DNA of 64,000 nucleotides from Ailanthus altissimus (Eukaryota > Streptophyta > Magnoliopsida > Sapindales > Simaroubaceae): NCBI GenBank assembly GCA_946807835.1, contig OX327702.1, forward strand, positions 6,882,001 to 6,946,000. Direction: 5' to 3'. Position 1 is the first letter of the stretch, and the number at the start of each line of letters is the position of its first letter. The position numbers were made by a program, and so were the translations under genes. The notes beneath the pieces were generated by a model. It saw nothing but the letters and a program-made list of their open reading frames with translations. It had not been told where the DNA came from and made no database searches. Below, piece after piece: positions 11,248 to 23,899 of the stretch.

Positions 11248-14174
11248 CACGGACCTTTTTGAGAACCATACGACCTTAGACGCATTGTATGTTAAGTAAT
11301 TGAGAGAATACTATATAAAGAAGAGATGAGAGAAACATACGCACAAGGTGTTTGAAAAAATACTCTCTATATAATTGAAAAGATTACAACCTATGATATT
11401 ATTTATACAACTGAGGTTCACCTCTTTATATACTAACAACCTGATGCAATTGACGAGTGAGATCTAAAAGATCTAATGAGGTATATACAAAATGAAAAAA
11501 ATATTCTAAAGCATATTCTAAGATAGCGTCACATATCCTATGAAAATTTTCTCTTCTAAATAAGGGTTTACAATCTTAATAAGTGGATCAATCTATTAAC
11601 CACTCCATTAATCCACATAGCCTCTAAGAGGCTTTATCGCGTACCAAATGTTTGAGAAAATGCTTAAGAACACTTGGAGCATAACATTCACACCAACTAA
11701 ATTAACGTGATGCCCTCATCACATCTTCGTGAGAATTACGCACTTTATTCTCTAATCTATCAGTGTGCACTCTTGTATTCTTGGCATACTCTAATATCGG
11801 GCCACTCTTTTCACTTGACAAAGTACTCACGCCTTAGAGGTAAATTTCTCTTCCGCACCGTCTGTCCCTCAAGGATGAGTTCTGCCCCTTTGTCATCCTA
11901 TGTGAAAATCCCAAAATATTCCTATTTCTATAGCTTATGCTCATTCGGAATTTTTCCATCTCTAGCTGATGTGTCTCTCCATTATGCTCTGTAACTTTCA
12001 TTAGTTGTATGGCGTAAAGAAGTTTGGTGTTGGCTTTTTGCTTAGATTGCCTACCCTTGAACTTGTCTACCATCTGTATCATGTAAGGTCCTCCTACCAT
12101 AATGCATACATAATCATATCAAAAACGTGGCACCACATCGTATTGCTTTAAGAACTCTATACCTAGCACTATATTAAAATCATCAAGAGGGACTATAGAA
12201 AAATTTACCTTGCCGTGCCAAGTTCCTAGGTGGATTTCGACCCCTCAAACAATCCAATCCAGTGGTTTAGCTGCAGCGTTCACCCTTGAAGTATCCTTCC
12301 TATTTCTCCACATAAAGTCTCATGTACTTCGCCTCTGCACGCTTAATGAAGTTGTGTGTGGCACCGGTATTTATTAGCTCTTGAGTCTTTATGATATTGA
12401 TGTAGGTTGCAACGTATATTATCGTCTTTCCCGTTGACATGCTGGCACTCCACTTGGCTTTCATAGTATTGAATAGCTACAAATAACCTATTTGGCCTTA
12501 CTCACTTACTTTGCATGCCGTAACCATTGTTTTGAGAGCCTTCTTCTTCGGACAGTCCTCAACCCAATGATCTTCATTACAAAGGAAGCAGCTCAACTTT
12601 GGTTAATTATTGTTATGCTTCTACTTTTTATACTTGAGCAGCTTACTTTTCTCATCCTTATTCTCCATAGGATGAAACTCCTTAGTACCCCTACCTTTGC
12701 TTCGATTAGATCAGAGTTCTTGAACCTTCCCATGTCACCCTTTACGATAATTCATGAGTGTCTCTGTTAATGTAAAGGTGTCAAATATATTTTTCATTCC
12801 ATATCACTTCAACTTATTGGATGCTCATGCTTATAACCTATATCGAAAATTGAACAGCAAGTCATCCTCACATATGTTAGGGATCTACAACATTAACGAG
12901 GAGTACTCATCTACATACTCATAAATGGACTTGGTTTGCTTTAATTCCTTTAACCATTTTTAAGTATCATATGCTATGTTCTCCAGATAAAAATAGCATT
13001 TTAGCTTTTGTTGCAATTTTGCCTATGTGTTGATGGTACATGTACCTTTGTGTATCTTCTCACTTTTCCTATGCAGCTACAGAATTGTATGATCGAAAAG
13101 ATATAAGGTCACGATATTTACCTTGTTTTCATCCTGCACACCCATGGCTTCGAAGTATCTTTCTATTTGCCAAAAGTAATTGCTGAGCTCCTTAGTTTTC
13201 CTCTTACCACTGAACTTATTTAACTCAGAAGCCTTAATTCTTAACGTTCCATGAACAACAATAGCTTTATTTGCTACTGCTCGCTTGCACAATACCACAT
13301 CCTCATTGATAGTTTTAAACCCTCAACGCAGCTCCTCTACTTGGGCTTGAACCTTGTCCATGGTAATATATACCTTTTCTTGAAAATTCTTAACCCAATC
13401 TTGTTGTTGACCAGCATAGCTCTTGATGGATGTATCAATGAGGGAGCATAGTTCAGCCTCTTGAGTGTCGAGATCCACCTCGAGCTTCTTCACATGCAGC
13501 CTCAACTCCACAAGACGATCTGTTGTCTTTCCCACAATGCCATCGAACATTTTCAATATGTTCTCCAGATCATGGCCTAAATCAATCGACTGGTCACAAG
13601 GCAAATTGTCATGCCTCTTAGCTTTAAGGTCATTTCCCATCTCTTTAATCACCTCTAAAAATGTAGACGCATCTTTCCTTGTCTTTCTTTAAACCCACTC
13701 TAATACCAAAGTCACGGACTTTTTTGAGAACTGTGTAACCTTAGACATATTATGCTCTAAGCAGCCTAAAAAATGCCACACAAAAAAGAGATGAGAGAAG
13801 TTTGCACACAAAGTAGTTGAAAAAATACTCTATATATAATTGAAGAGATTACAAGTAATGAGAAGGTTCACCCCTTTATATACTAGTACAATTAATGGCT
13901 GAGATCTAAAAGATCTAACAGTGTACATACAAGATGAAAAATATTTCAAATATATTCTAAGATGCCATCATATATCCCATAAAATATTCCCCTTCTAAAT
14001 AAGGGTTTACAACCCTAATAAGTTACGGATTTGGCTCAATCTTCACCCATGTTAACGGGTCTTCTAAAAGTATTAGTTCATGAACTGCTTCATTGGCCAA
14101 CATAGCCTCTATGAGACTTTGTCACGTACTAAATGTTTCGAAGAAATGCTTAAGAAAACTTGGGATGTAATACT
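11248..14174 (-). mobile_element. Gypsy LTR element with gag-protease only
   Basis: Two copies of a roughly 450-bp LTR flank the element (about 11248-11690 and 13712-14174; both begin TCACGGAC on the plus strand and share CTCTATATATAATTGAA-like blocks). Next to the right copy, on the minus strand, lies TTTGGTATTAGAG, a decayed initiator-Met tRNA primer-binding site. The element therefore reads right to left, with the right copy as 5' LTR. The interior covers gag and protease and then stops before any reverse transcriptase. The two LTRs differ at many positions, so the insertion is old. Confidence 0.8.
11834..13652 (-). pseudogene. Decayed Gypsy gag-protease
   Basis: Read on the minus strand. 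13652-13323 encodes a charged coiled-coil-like N-terminal gag part. 13298-13077 encodes retrotransposon-gag sequence (FSGKRKTKELSNYFWQIERY). 12590-12552 encodes a zinc knuckle C-x2-C-x3-H-x4-C (CFLCNEDHWVEDC). Around 12385-12350 the aspartic-protease active site reads NTGATHNFI, where the family has DTG or DSG, so the catalytic Asp is lost. The downstream VPLDDFNIVLGIEFL block and the KANTKLLYAIQLMK linker end the coding part. In intact relatives reverse transcriptase would follow, but here the 3' LTR follows. Several stops and frameshifts separate the pieces. Confidence 0.8.
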
Positions 14175-14639
14175 AAGCTAGATGTCTAGAAGCAAATGTG
14201 AAAGATTAGCTCAAACTAAAATCTTGTTCATTTTTATTTCTTCCCAACTAGTTTTAGTTGAGAAATGGAAAATTTCATCTAGTCTCGTGCTATTGCAATA
14301 TTGCATAACAAAAGTAGAGGACAAATGAATTTACTACTATTGTTTGTCCATAAAACAAAATCATAATGCTTTATTGATACCCTTTTAGCATCTATAATGA
14401 GAATCAATGCTATTTTTTATTGTTCATAATTTAGCTTCACTGTTATAAATTAATATAGTTATATAAATTTTAAATTAATTTTATGAATCAATTTAATTTT
14501 TTAGTAATATAAATTATACATTTACAAATATATATATATATATATATGTGTGTATATATAAATTAACAAGTACTTTAACTACAATATATATAAATAATGT
14601 GTATAAAAAGCTACGTTTTTTTGAAACAAACTATCATTC

Positions 14640-15225
14640 AACAAACTCAATTACAAGAACGAGAATTTTCGAAAACAAAAGGCTCATGCTTCCTTGGAAC
14701 AAAATTCGTTTAAGTGACAACTAACTTAGAACTAGCATTAACTTAACTAAAGTATGAGCTATTACATTTGCTTCTCTAAGAGCAAAAGACACCTTAGAAA
14801 GAGCAAACAAATCAAGACACTCATGAATCTCCTAAAAAATACTACCTATTTCAAAATAAAGTAAGTCATTAACAAAATATCATTAACTACTGCTTCCATA
14901 TCTGATTCAGCCATAATCGAATAAAGATTTAAATCACGAAGAGTAACTAAGACTTTAAGAATAGCCACTGCTTCAGAATCAGAATAGAGAACAAACCATT
15001 ATACTTCATAATCTGGGATAACATCGCAACTTTCAAATGGCCTCAGGCCATAAAACTAAAACCTGTAATATCATGAAGAGTCTCCACTGCGGCATTAATT
15101 TTTATGCCACCAATAGGTGTTGGCATCCATTGATGCCTTAAGACAACTTCGACTGCAGGGGCTTTTGCCCGACGCTTCCAAAATCTTTCAAAAAATCCCC
15201 ACTCAATCACATACCGCCTTGACAT
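14640..15225 (-). pseudogene. RNase H-like (RVT_3) remnant, LINE-type
   Basis: The minus-strand translation starts near WMPTPIGGIKINAAVETLHD. Across frameshifts it continues to an AESD motif and then VSFALREANVIAHTLVKL. This order (W-PP-G-IK-N-DAA, then ESD, then REAN-VAH-L-KL) is that of the RNase H-like domain at the end of plant LINE ORF2 and of related pseudogenes. No RT or ORF1 lies next to it, so it is a 5'-truncated fragment. Confidence 0.7.
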
Positions 15226-17949
15226 CTACTATTCTTTTATCGTTAATCTATCGGTTTCTCACATATCATATATGCTATAAAAAAAATACAAAAGAATTCA
15301 AGATTATCATTAGTAACATGGTTTATATAGAAGATAAGGAAATCACACAAGGATATTTGGTGAGAGCATCTAAGGCCAATTATAAAATTGCACCAAACAT
15401 GCATATTTTTTAAAGTAGGGCACAATCAAAGTGTATGAATTGTATTTTCAGAACCTCCCACGTGTTTATAGTATGACTTATTTGTTGAAACATGGTGACA
15501 CATTAAATTAGCATTTATTGGTATTTAATCATGAGCTATCTTCTATAAGAAAATCTTAACTTTTGGTGGAATCTTTAACTTCTAACAACACTTCCACCAA
15601 TTGCTAACTACCAAAATTTCAAAATTATTAGGTACCTTAATCTCCTAGTAAGCCAGTCAATAATCACTCTTAATCGTGTATCTATCCCGATGGTCATAAT
15701 AACTTGTTACCATATAGTCTTAAGAAAATATTATATTTTAGACTGGAGCATAATGAGGGGCGGGGGGGGGGGGGGGGGGGGGGGGGGTGCGGTCTGAATC
15801 GGGTCTATATTCTTTTGATAAAACTTCTGTATTTTTTTCAATTTTATGTTAACAAGTTTTCAACTTGAAAACCACTTCTGTTCCAACCTAAGATAATTAG
15901 CTACAACGCCCTAATGAGAATTTTTTAAAGAATTTTCATCTAATTAAGTCCGGTACTTATCCTACCACTTACCTCAAATCTCAGTACCTTTTTTCTCAGT
16001 GAAGCAAAGACAAACTATATATGATATGCTGATATGCACCACTTATACCTTGCATGAGTATGTTCCCATGTGTTCTCAGGATATCCAGATCCGAAGCTAT
16101 ATAACGATTTGTTTATCACCCCATCAGCTTATTTCCTAGTAAAAAAAATACCAAATTCAAAGTGAATGCATCTTCCAAAACGATCTTCATTGGTTTTATC
16201 TCTCACATGTCCCATTCTTATATAACAATTGCATCGGCACGAAGAAGCATCCCACCACATTGGAAAGCTCAATGATCCCACAGATTTAAGGCCTTCAGCA
16301 AAAAGCCATAATTATGTCCCCGTGCCCAAATATCATTAAACTCCATCTCCACGCAGCTATTTGATGAACACAAATCAGTATATTCACAGAGACTCTCTGT
16401 CTTTATGGATTTCGGAACGCCAAAATTTCGAGAAGCCTCCATTAAGAAACTCTGTTCGGCGCCCAGTTGCTCATAAAAGGCTCATCTTCGTCATCTACTA
16501 ATAAGATGCATCGATGAGGGGGGAGTGAGCTGTTTTTCTTTCTTTTAATCATTTCCCAATGTTCGTTATGTCAGATTCCATGCAACTAAAATATGTTGGA
16601 GGAAACCAAGATGAAGATTTGGGATGTGTTTTTCCTTATCTTTTCACTTGCACAATAATGAACAAGTCCAATTAGATGAACTCTAACCATACCCAAGAAA
16701 AGAATCTAATCAACCATACATACATTGTCACAATACAAATGTTCAGTATCAAATTTTTAGAGGGCAGATTCCGAGACACTCTACTTTTTGCACATATCAT
16801 CACACTATTTTTTGAGCGACGAGATTCATACACTGTCACGGTTAAAATTACTACTCTTGACTTGCATATTAATCAATATATGAAATGAAATATTAATCAT
16901 CTATAATACGTATTAATTCAGTGCTTTAAAATAATATTAAAAATTATGCTCCTATTTTTATCTTTGAAATGTGATCATTTTAGTCCCTAAATGAGGTAAT
17001 TAATAATTTTTAAAATATTAAAAATTTAATAAGTAATTCCACCAAAAAAAAGGGGTTAAAATTGGCAATTTTCCTAAATTTTAACTTTGAAAATATGATC
17101 CAATTCTCTCCTAATCTAATCTTTCTAGTAAATTATACAAGATTTTTTTACAACTAAGATTTCATTTATTTTTATTTTTTAGGGTTTTTACCAATTTATT
17201 GCGTAATGAAATCTATTGATATATATATATATATATATATCAATTTCCCTCTTAGTAAAATTCACATCTACCACTTACACTATTTTTACTACTATTTTTT
17301 TTTCCTAAACGTTGATCAGTTACACTCACAAAAGGGAGTTTCTAGCTATTATGAATTTATTAGGGAATGTGTTAATTATCGATTTCACTAAGAGGGCAAA
17401 CAGATAATTTTTTTATTTTATAAACACCCAAAACAAAAAATTGTTTTAGTGATTAACTAAAGTTGAACAACTAACAGACGTTAACCAACTCACAACTTTC
17501 TTTTTCTTTTTCTATTTTCATGTTTTGTGACACCTCAAACTCGAGTAATTAACTCTACTTGCCACTTCTTTCTCTCCATTTTCACAAGCCTCAAGTATAA
17601 GGCAATACTTTAACTGAAGAAAAAATTCATTAAGATTAGTTATTTTTGTTCTAATTATTATTTAATGCAGGAATATTTAGTATTTTTATTCTTATTTAAG
17701 TCTATTTTATATATTTCTATTTAGTTCAACTTTCTTTTACATAAAAGTATTTAACGCCATATTTTATAATTGATTTTAGTTTTACTAACGTTTAGATTAC
17801 TTTTGACTTATTTAAGTAAGTTTAGGATTTTGTTTTTTAAAACATCAAACTCTACTTGCAAGAAATTTATTAAAGAATAGCACCTAAAAAAAAAAAAAAA
17901 AAGGAAAGTATCCTCGAAAATAATCAAACCAAACAAACAAAGCATGTGT
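15226..17949. other. Intergenic; one coding-like patch of unknown origin
   Basis: Mostly AT-rich without genes. At 16527-16266 the minus strand has a relatively GC-balanced open stretch. An ATG at 16442 opens 59 codons (MEASRNFGVPKSI...LNLWDH then TGA), and the same frame stays open for about 14 codons upstream. I recognise no family. It could be a relic exon or chance. A poly-A run lies at about 17886-17903. Confidence 0.35.
15757..15787 (+). repeat. Poly-G tract (GGGGC followed by 26 G)
   Basis: A GGGG, one C, then 26 consecutive G in an AT-rich background. Runs this long are rare in plant DNA and are prone to assembly or sequencing error. Confidence 0.9.
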
Positions 17950-20900
17950 AATGAAATCTTTAGTTCGAAATGCCATTAGCATCCTTATGAAGCATAGAAA
18001 AATCTCCAAAGGAGCTTTCAACCACCGAAAAAATCATCAAACCTCAGGCCAATGTCAAGCAAACTATCCGCAATCCCATTGTATTTTTCGAAAAGTGTGA
18101 ACAAAGCAAAACTAAATATAAGAGATGTATTCTTTACAATTATACCAATGAATATGAAAATTCATTGGTATTAGAAAGCAAAAGAATCACCAACATATAA
18201 TCACACTCCAAGATAAGCTAATGACATCTACAAGCATAGGCAATCCCAATAGCCAAGATAACACCCATAACCTCAGCATAGTAAGCAGTTTGCACATCTA
18301 AAGGACACAAAACCAGCACAAAACGTAGCTTGAAACATCCCTAAAAATCCCACCACAAGCTGTAATCCCTGCATTACCCTTAGAGAGCCCATCAGTGTTC
18401 ATTTTACCCCATCTAGGCGGAGAAAAATTCCAGAAGAGAACTGAAATTTTGGGGGCATAACCTAAAGAAGGATTAATTCAGAGATGGGTAAGGATTGATG
18501 ATCAGAATATGCCAAAGATCCCGGATCGAACTCGGCAAAATAGCAAATATAAGCAAGGCAATCCACTTGGATTCTGATCAAACCTGTTCGTTAATTATCA
18601 AACCGTAAATGATTCCTATAATGACAAGCTAAATAAAGCAAATAAGCAGCTAAAGAATCATATATTATACAATTAGGAGCTAAAAGACTTTGAAGTTATC
18701 TCTGCCCAAAGATTATAAACTAACAAGACAGTTTATAGATGGGTCCAAAAAATAGAAGCAAACCAATCCCAAAGAGCTTGAACTAAAGGGTAAAGAACAA
18801 ACAAATAATCAATTGATTCTTCCCTGCCTAAACAAATGGAACACACAGAAATTACACAAAGGCCAAGGGACTGCAAAATTGTATCTATAAGAATGAAACT
18901 CTAAATGAGACGCCACATGCAGGCACTAATCTTAGGCGGGATGACAAAATTGAATTAAAAGAGTGAGTCTTAATGAAGTTATAACTGTCATTTAGTGAAA
19001 GAGACCTATCTCGAGGAGAGGTCCCCCCAAAACTTGTCTTTGCATTTCTCATACAACAAAACAATGTTATTAATCTAAAGTTGTAGATGTAAAAAAGCAT
19101 AAAAACAATCCCTCAAAAAATTTCATCTACCATCCTTAATCACCTCTCTTACTTTACACTTCAGTAGCAAGTCACCATAAACTACACGGCATAAAATTGG
19201 ATCATCTAACCACGTATCAAAACAAAAGTCGATTAAGAATCCATCACCAATAACCCGTTTCAACTCCTTACAAAAATAGGAAAGAATAGCTTTAAAAACA
19301 CTCTAAAGACAAAAGGAAATGTAGGTTTTACTCGTATAAAAAAAAATCATAATGCTACTTTAAATAAATTGAGCTATCTGTGTTAACCAAATGAATCTCC
19401 ACAAAAATTTCAAAAGGCAGCCTTATTTTAAATGTCCAAATGACGAAGACCAACTCCACCATTCACCTTTAGCATACAAAATTGATTGAAAGAAAGTAAA
19501 GCCATCTTCTCAATAAGAATATCTCTTGAGGAATAAAATATCTGGCATAATTATGTAAGTGGTTTAAAAGACAACTCGGCCAAAGATATACCTTGAAACT
19601 ATAGAGAAGAATGCTTTGAAAAATTATACGCACTAGCTCAATTCTCCCGGCCATAGAAAGGATCTTCCCTTTCGAACTACTAAGCTTTGCACAAGCCTTA
19701 TTTGCAAGAGTTTGAAAATGATGCCCTATATAAACAACCTTTGAAAATAAAAATCCCCAAATAAGTAAAAGGAAGACTGCCTTGAGAGAACCCCAAAAAA
19801 CTCTAAGAGCTCTTAACAACAATGGATGGCGTATCGCCTAATAAAATTTTACTCTTCTCTTAACATGTTGCCTTGAAGCCAAGCTGTAAGACCTTATAAA
19901 ATTCACCATAACGGATCTACAATCTCTCTTATAAAAAAATAAAGACATTGTCTGCATATAAAATATGAGAGGAGGCTATACAAACTTGAGGAGTCAAAAT
20001 CTTAACCACCATTTTGAAATCAATTAAACTTTGAATGCCTTTAGAAAGACCATCCTCAGCTAAATAGAAAAATAAAGGAAAACAAAGGATTCATTGATGC
20101 ACACCCTACCCCAACTAAAGAAGCCATAAGGAGAGCCATTAATTATCATAGATAATTGAGTTGAAGTGATAATTTTAGAAATCTAGTTAATAAATCCAAT
20201 GCCAAATCCAAAATTCATGATAACTTGAAGAAGAAAGTCCTAGTTGATGCTATCAAAAGCCTTTGTAATATCCAATTTTAACCACACATTACCCCTAAAA
20301 GACTTCTTATCTAAAATATTAACACTTATAGAAGCCATGAAAATGCAATCATGAATATGCCTACTCTAAATGAATGCCATCTAATTTTTGGAGACTAGGC
20401 TAGGCATAAGAATTGTTAATATATCTACAACAATCTTAGTGATGACTTTGAAAAAGAAATTAGCTAGAGCAATCGGCCAAAATTGATTAATCTTAATACA
20501 ATCCATCACTTTAGGAATAAGAACGAAAAAAATAGAATTAAGGTTTGAGATGAGAAAACCTGCTAAAAGCATTGTTTAATGCCCATAACCACATCTTTTT
20601 TTTTTTATAATATCCTAACAAAACTAAAAAAAGGAACCTAAAAAACCATTTAGACTCGAAGCACTAGAAGGATCCAAGGAAAAGAAGACACTAATATTCC
20701 TCATCTAAAGGAATATTAGTCAACATTTTATTATTCACATATGACACCAAATTAAGGATATGCGTGCAAAATTGTACAATTTCATCAGTATCCACTAAAT
20801 CTCTAGCATAGAGATCTCTGAAATAATCTATAACATAAGCTGAAACCTCTTACATATTATCGTTCAAAATACATCAATTATCAAACATTTAATACGAGAT

Positions 20901-21719
20901 TTTGCAGTTCGAGTTTTCACATAAGCGTAAAACTATTTTGTGCATTTATCCCCATCCTTAAGCCATTTAACTCTAGTAAGATCCCGCCAATATTAAAATT
21001 ACTGACGTGAAGCATGAAGAACTTTCAACTTAGTTGCAACTGCAACATTTAACAAATCCTATGTAGCCACATCTGAACCAATTTTTTCTAAGAGAGAAGC
21101 AAGTGAATCTCTAACTTCATTCAAACAATATGAATAGTACCAAATTTTTACCAATTCCAATCCTTCAAATGATTTTTTAGCACCCTTAACTTTTTTCGTA
21201 ACCATAAACATGGGACAACCATTACGAGGGACAAATTTCTAAACGTGATTGACCATATCCTAGAAACCCAAATGAGAAATAGTCATAAATGAAACTAAAG
21301 GAGCCACAAGCTAGAACTATAAGCAAAGGAAAAAGAAATCAACAAAGGAGAATGATTTGAAATAGTGCAAGGAAGAGCAACATAAGAAGATAAACTTCAA
21401 ACGTCTTACCAAGCCAAATTATAGAGGGCACGATCTAATTTTTGCTCCATATGACTACCATTTACCATAGTTCTAGCTCGAAGGTAGAATAAATATAAAA
21501 TATGAACTACTAAAAGATTACAAGAGTTAATAAAATCCTAAAAATCAAGACAACAATGAGGTCCAGGAAAACCTCCTCTATTATACTCATGAACACCAAA
21601 TAAGAGAAGCCTAATGAAGGATGAAGAATAGCTTTCACCAAAACTCTTGGAGGGGGTAGCAAAGCTTATACTTGTTCATTAATTATGATGGTTCGCCAAG
21701 GCCTCTTTCCTCCTCAAAA

Positions 21720-22800
21720 CAAAAAAAGTACATATCACAACTCAGGGTATATATACATGTGTGACGAGCTAGTATTAGTATTTGCTTCCTCTTTCTCTAA
21801 CTCTTCCTTCATATCGTTGTCACAAAACAAAGATCTATCGACAAAAGAATGACAAAAAATACACATAACAAAATGTCTCTCTCAACTCTACTATTAATAG
21901 AAGATTGATTCCATTTTTTCCTTTTTCTTCCAATTCTAAGAAAGATAAATCCCGAAAAATCTATCAATAAATGACTATCCGAACCCGAGAAATTTTTATA
22001 CTAGTCATAGGTTTTGGACATTCACTGTAGCTCTTGATGGCCGATAATCAAAATCGTTTTTATCCTATCCTAGGCGTACTGCTTAGCAAAGAAAACGATA
22101 GGTCATAGTCGTAATTTTACTCTTCTTCCATAGGAGAAAGATTCAGATCTGGTAAAGTGTGAGTCTGATGAGTTGGGTTCCCGCAGGTGATGAGGTCAGA
22201 GAATCTCTCTTTCTGGGATGGATGCTTTCACTCAATGGGCCTTTTTTGCCGGTTGTAGGCTAGGAGGGATTCGAACCCCCAACACCATGGTTCATAGCCA
22301 CGTGCTCTAATCCTTCAGACTCAAAACTGAAGATCTGATAAAGTATAAGTCCGACGAGTTGGGTTATAATAATTCATAAACTTGTTACCGTGAAAAACAG
22401 TGATTTATGTCGTCTAGGGGGCTTTTTCTATTATGATTTTGGTTATCTAGAAGATCTAATTGAATTAGATCGCCCGATCCGCCTGAGGTTATCGAGGAAG
22501 CGACTGCATCTTAAATAGGTAGAAGTCAAAGCACAACCCAGAAGGTGGATCAAAGAAAGGTAGCTTGCTTTCTCTTATATTGTTCTCTGTTTGTAGAGCC
22601 GAGGAAGAAAATGTAAAAGGTTTCTCCCCCCGCTGCCTTAAAGCGTAAAGAGAGAAGCCCGATAAAGGTGACTGGACACCACTTCTTAAGATGGATTACC
22701 AATAGAGGTATAAACTCCAGTAGTTTTTGGATATCAAACGAACCTCCCCAGAAGGTAATTTTAGGACCTAAGTGCATTTTCCCACTTGTTTTCAATTTGG
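21720..22800. other. Organelle-like DNA inserted in the LINE (probable plastid origin)
   Basis: This stretch interrupts the LINE endonuclease frame and is visibly less AT-rich than its surroundings. It carries a chloroplast-type trnR-ACG relic (22257-22330) whose 3' flank CACAACCGGC-like sequence is also kept. A block beginning AGATCTGGTAAAGTGTGAG occurs twice, about 185 bp apart (22147 and 22331). Borders are inferred from where LINE similarity stops and resumes. A route through mitochondrial DNA is possible. Confidence 0.5.
22257..22330 (-). pseudogene. Chloroplast-type tRNA-Arg(ACG) relic
   Basis: The minus strand keeps AGGATTAGAGCACGTGGC, the anticodon stem-loop, and the T arm GGGGGTTCGAATCCCTC, matching plastid trnR-ACG by memory of that gene. 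The anticodon loop reads CTATGAA instead of CTACGAA (ACG to ATG). The 5' strand no longer pairs with the 3' acceptor end CTAGCCT, so no functional tRNA can form. Confidence 0.72.
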
Positions 22801-22963
22801 AATCACTAACAAAAAGAGAGGGTCGGAGAAATGGTTAGGGAGTCGAATAGCATTAAAGTCTCTAACCACAAGCTAAGGAGACTTATTAACAACTGCAGTG
22901 AGCTCATACCAAAGGCTTCACCACTGAACATATTGAGAAGTCGCATAAATAAAGGACAACTGA

Positions 22964-23073
22964 CAAGTGAGGAAATCAATAATAGTTCTGATTGTGAGAT
23001 ATTGTGCGCCAACAGGAGCAAGTGAGGGAATCAATAGTAGTTCTGATTGTGAGATATTGTGCGCCAACAGGAA
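22964..23073. repeat. 55-bp tandem duplication in the LINE endonuclease region
   Basis: Two near-identical 55-bp units (22964-23018 and 23019-23073), each holding GATATTGTGCGCCAACAGGA. The duplication is private to this copy and further breaks the endonuclease frame. Confidence 0.85.
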
Positions 23074-23899
23074 CAATATCTACATCATCTGCCATATCTC
23101 TTTTAAAAACTCACAATTTTGTAAAAAGATTATTTGTGTGCCTTACAAAATAAAGATGTAATGATAACTAAAAAGAGTAAGAAATAGAATCTAAGGCAAC
23201 TATTAGCTCACTAATAACAACAAATAAAGATTTTTGTCTCAAACATAAAAAGGCCAATTCCTAATGAGATTGAGGGTTGACCACAACTCTAATATTATAT
23301 AAAAGAATCTTTATTGCTTTAAATCTAAATTTGAATTTTGTGATCTATAGATCGCTTTAATATCCTTCTTTTTCGATCTTATTCTCTTTTTCTAAGACTT
23401 GGAAAGGACAATCTTAAACTCATCCTACAGTAGTAGTTTAGTCAGGATTTACAACTTTCTAAAGTTCTTAATCCAATAATCCATCTCTTCTAGACTCTAA
23501 CTCTGTAGGAGAACCATCCATCACTTCTTGAGAGATATCCACAAAAGGGTTTAGAGCTCTATTTTCAATGAACTGAACAGTAGTTATTGTCTTAATCATT
23601 CAAGCATTCGTCATCTCATTCTCACCTCTATTTAATGGCAATGCAACCCCAAGGTCCTGAGTCTTGCGTGACTCTTCATTGAGGGAATATATGCCTTCTT
23701 CAACTCGACAAGTATTATTAGGTTGCTTATTATAAATACACCCGTTTATGTTTAAATCTCTAATATGTCCATTGCAACTTTTGGAGATTGATGTGAAGCA
23801 GCTCTTAATCCCTTCTCAACACTTCTAGCCATAGAACCCTACACTTCTAGAAGTTATTGATCATTTCCTAAAGGAGGTTGCAGAATCACCATTCTCCAA

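Larger units (their letters stand above)
17950..23200 (-). pseudogene. LINE ORF2: endonuclease, reverse transcriptase, RNase H (broken)
   Basis: Minus-strand landmarks: LVVRDFNAI in the endonuclease (about 22860) and GVHEYNRGGFPGPHCCLDF (about 21600), separated by inserted DNA. WRDLTRVKWLKDGDKCT lies near 20970. RT sequence follows at 20572-20381 (FVLIPKVMDCIKINQFWPIA). The RT active site reads YADN at 19958-19947, where the family has YADD. The thumb-region block HFQTLANKACAKLSSSKGKI then LSMAGR lies near 19660. The RNase H-like tail has an AYYAEVMGV...LECD block near 18290-18200. The product cannot be active. Confidence 0.82.

Noticed and set aside
22257..22330. Functional nuclear tRNA gene
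   Set aside because: The acceptor stem does not pair and the anticodon differs from the plastid gene it resembles.
22550..23021. Minus-strand frames in the organelle-like insertion and LINE border
   Set aside because: 22550-22795 has no protein similarity I recognise. 22806-23021 is in the wrong frame relative to the LINE endonuclease motif LVVRDFNAI.
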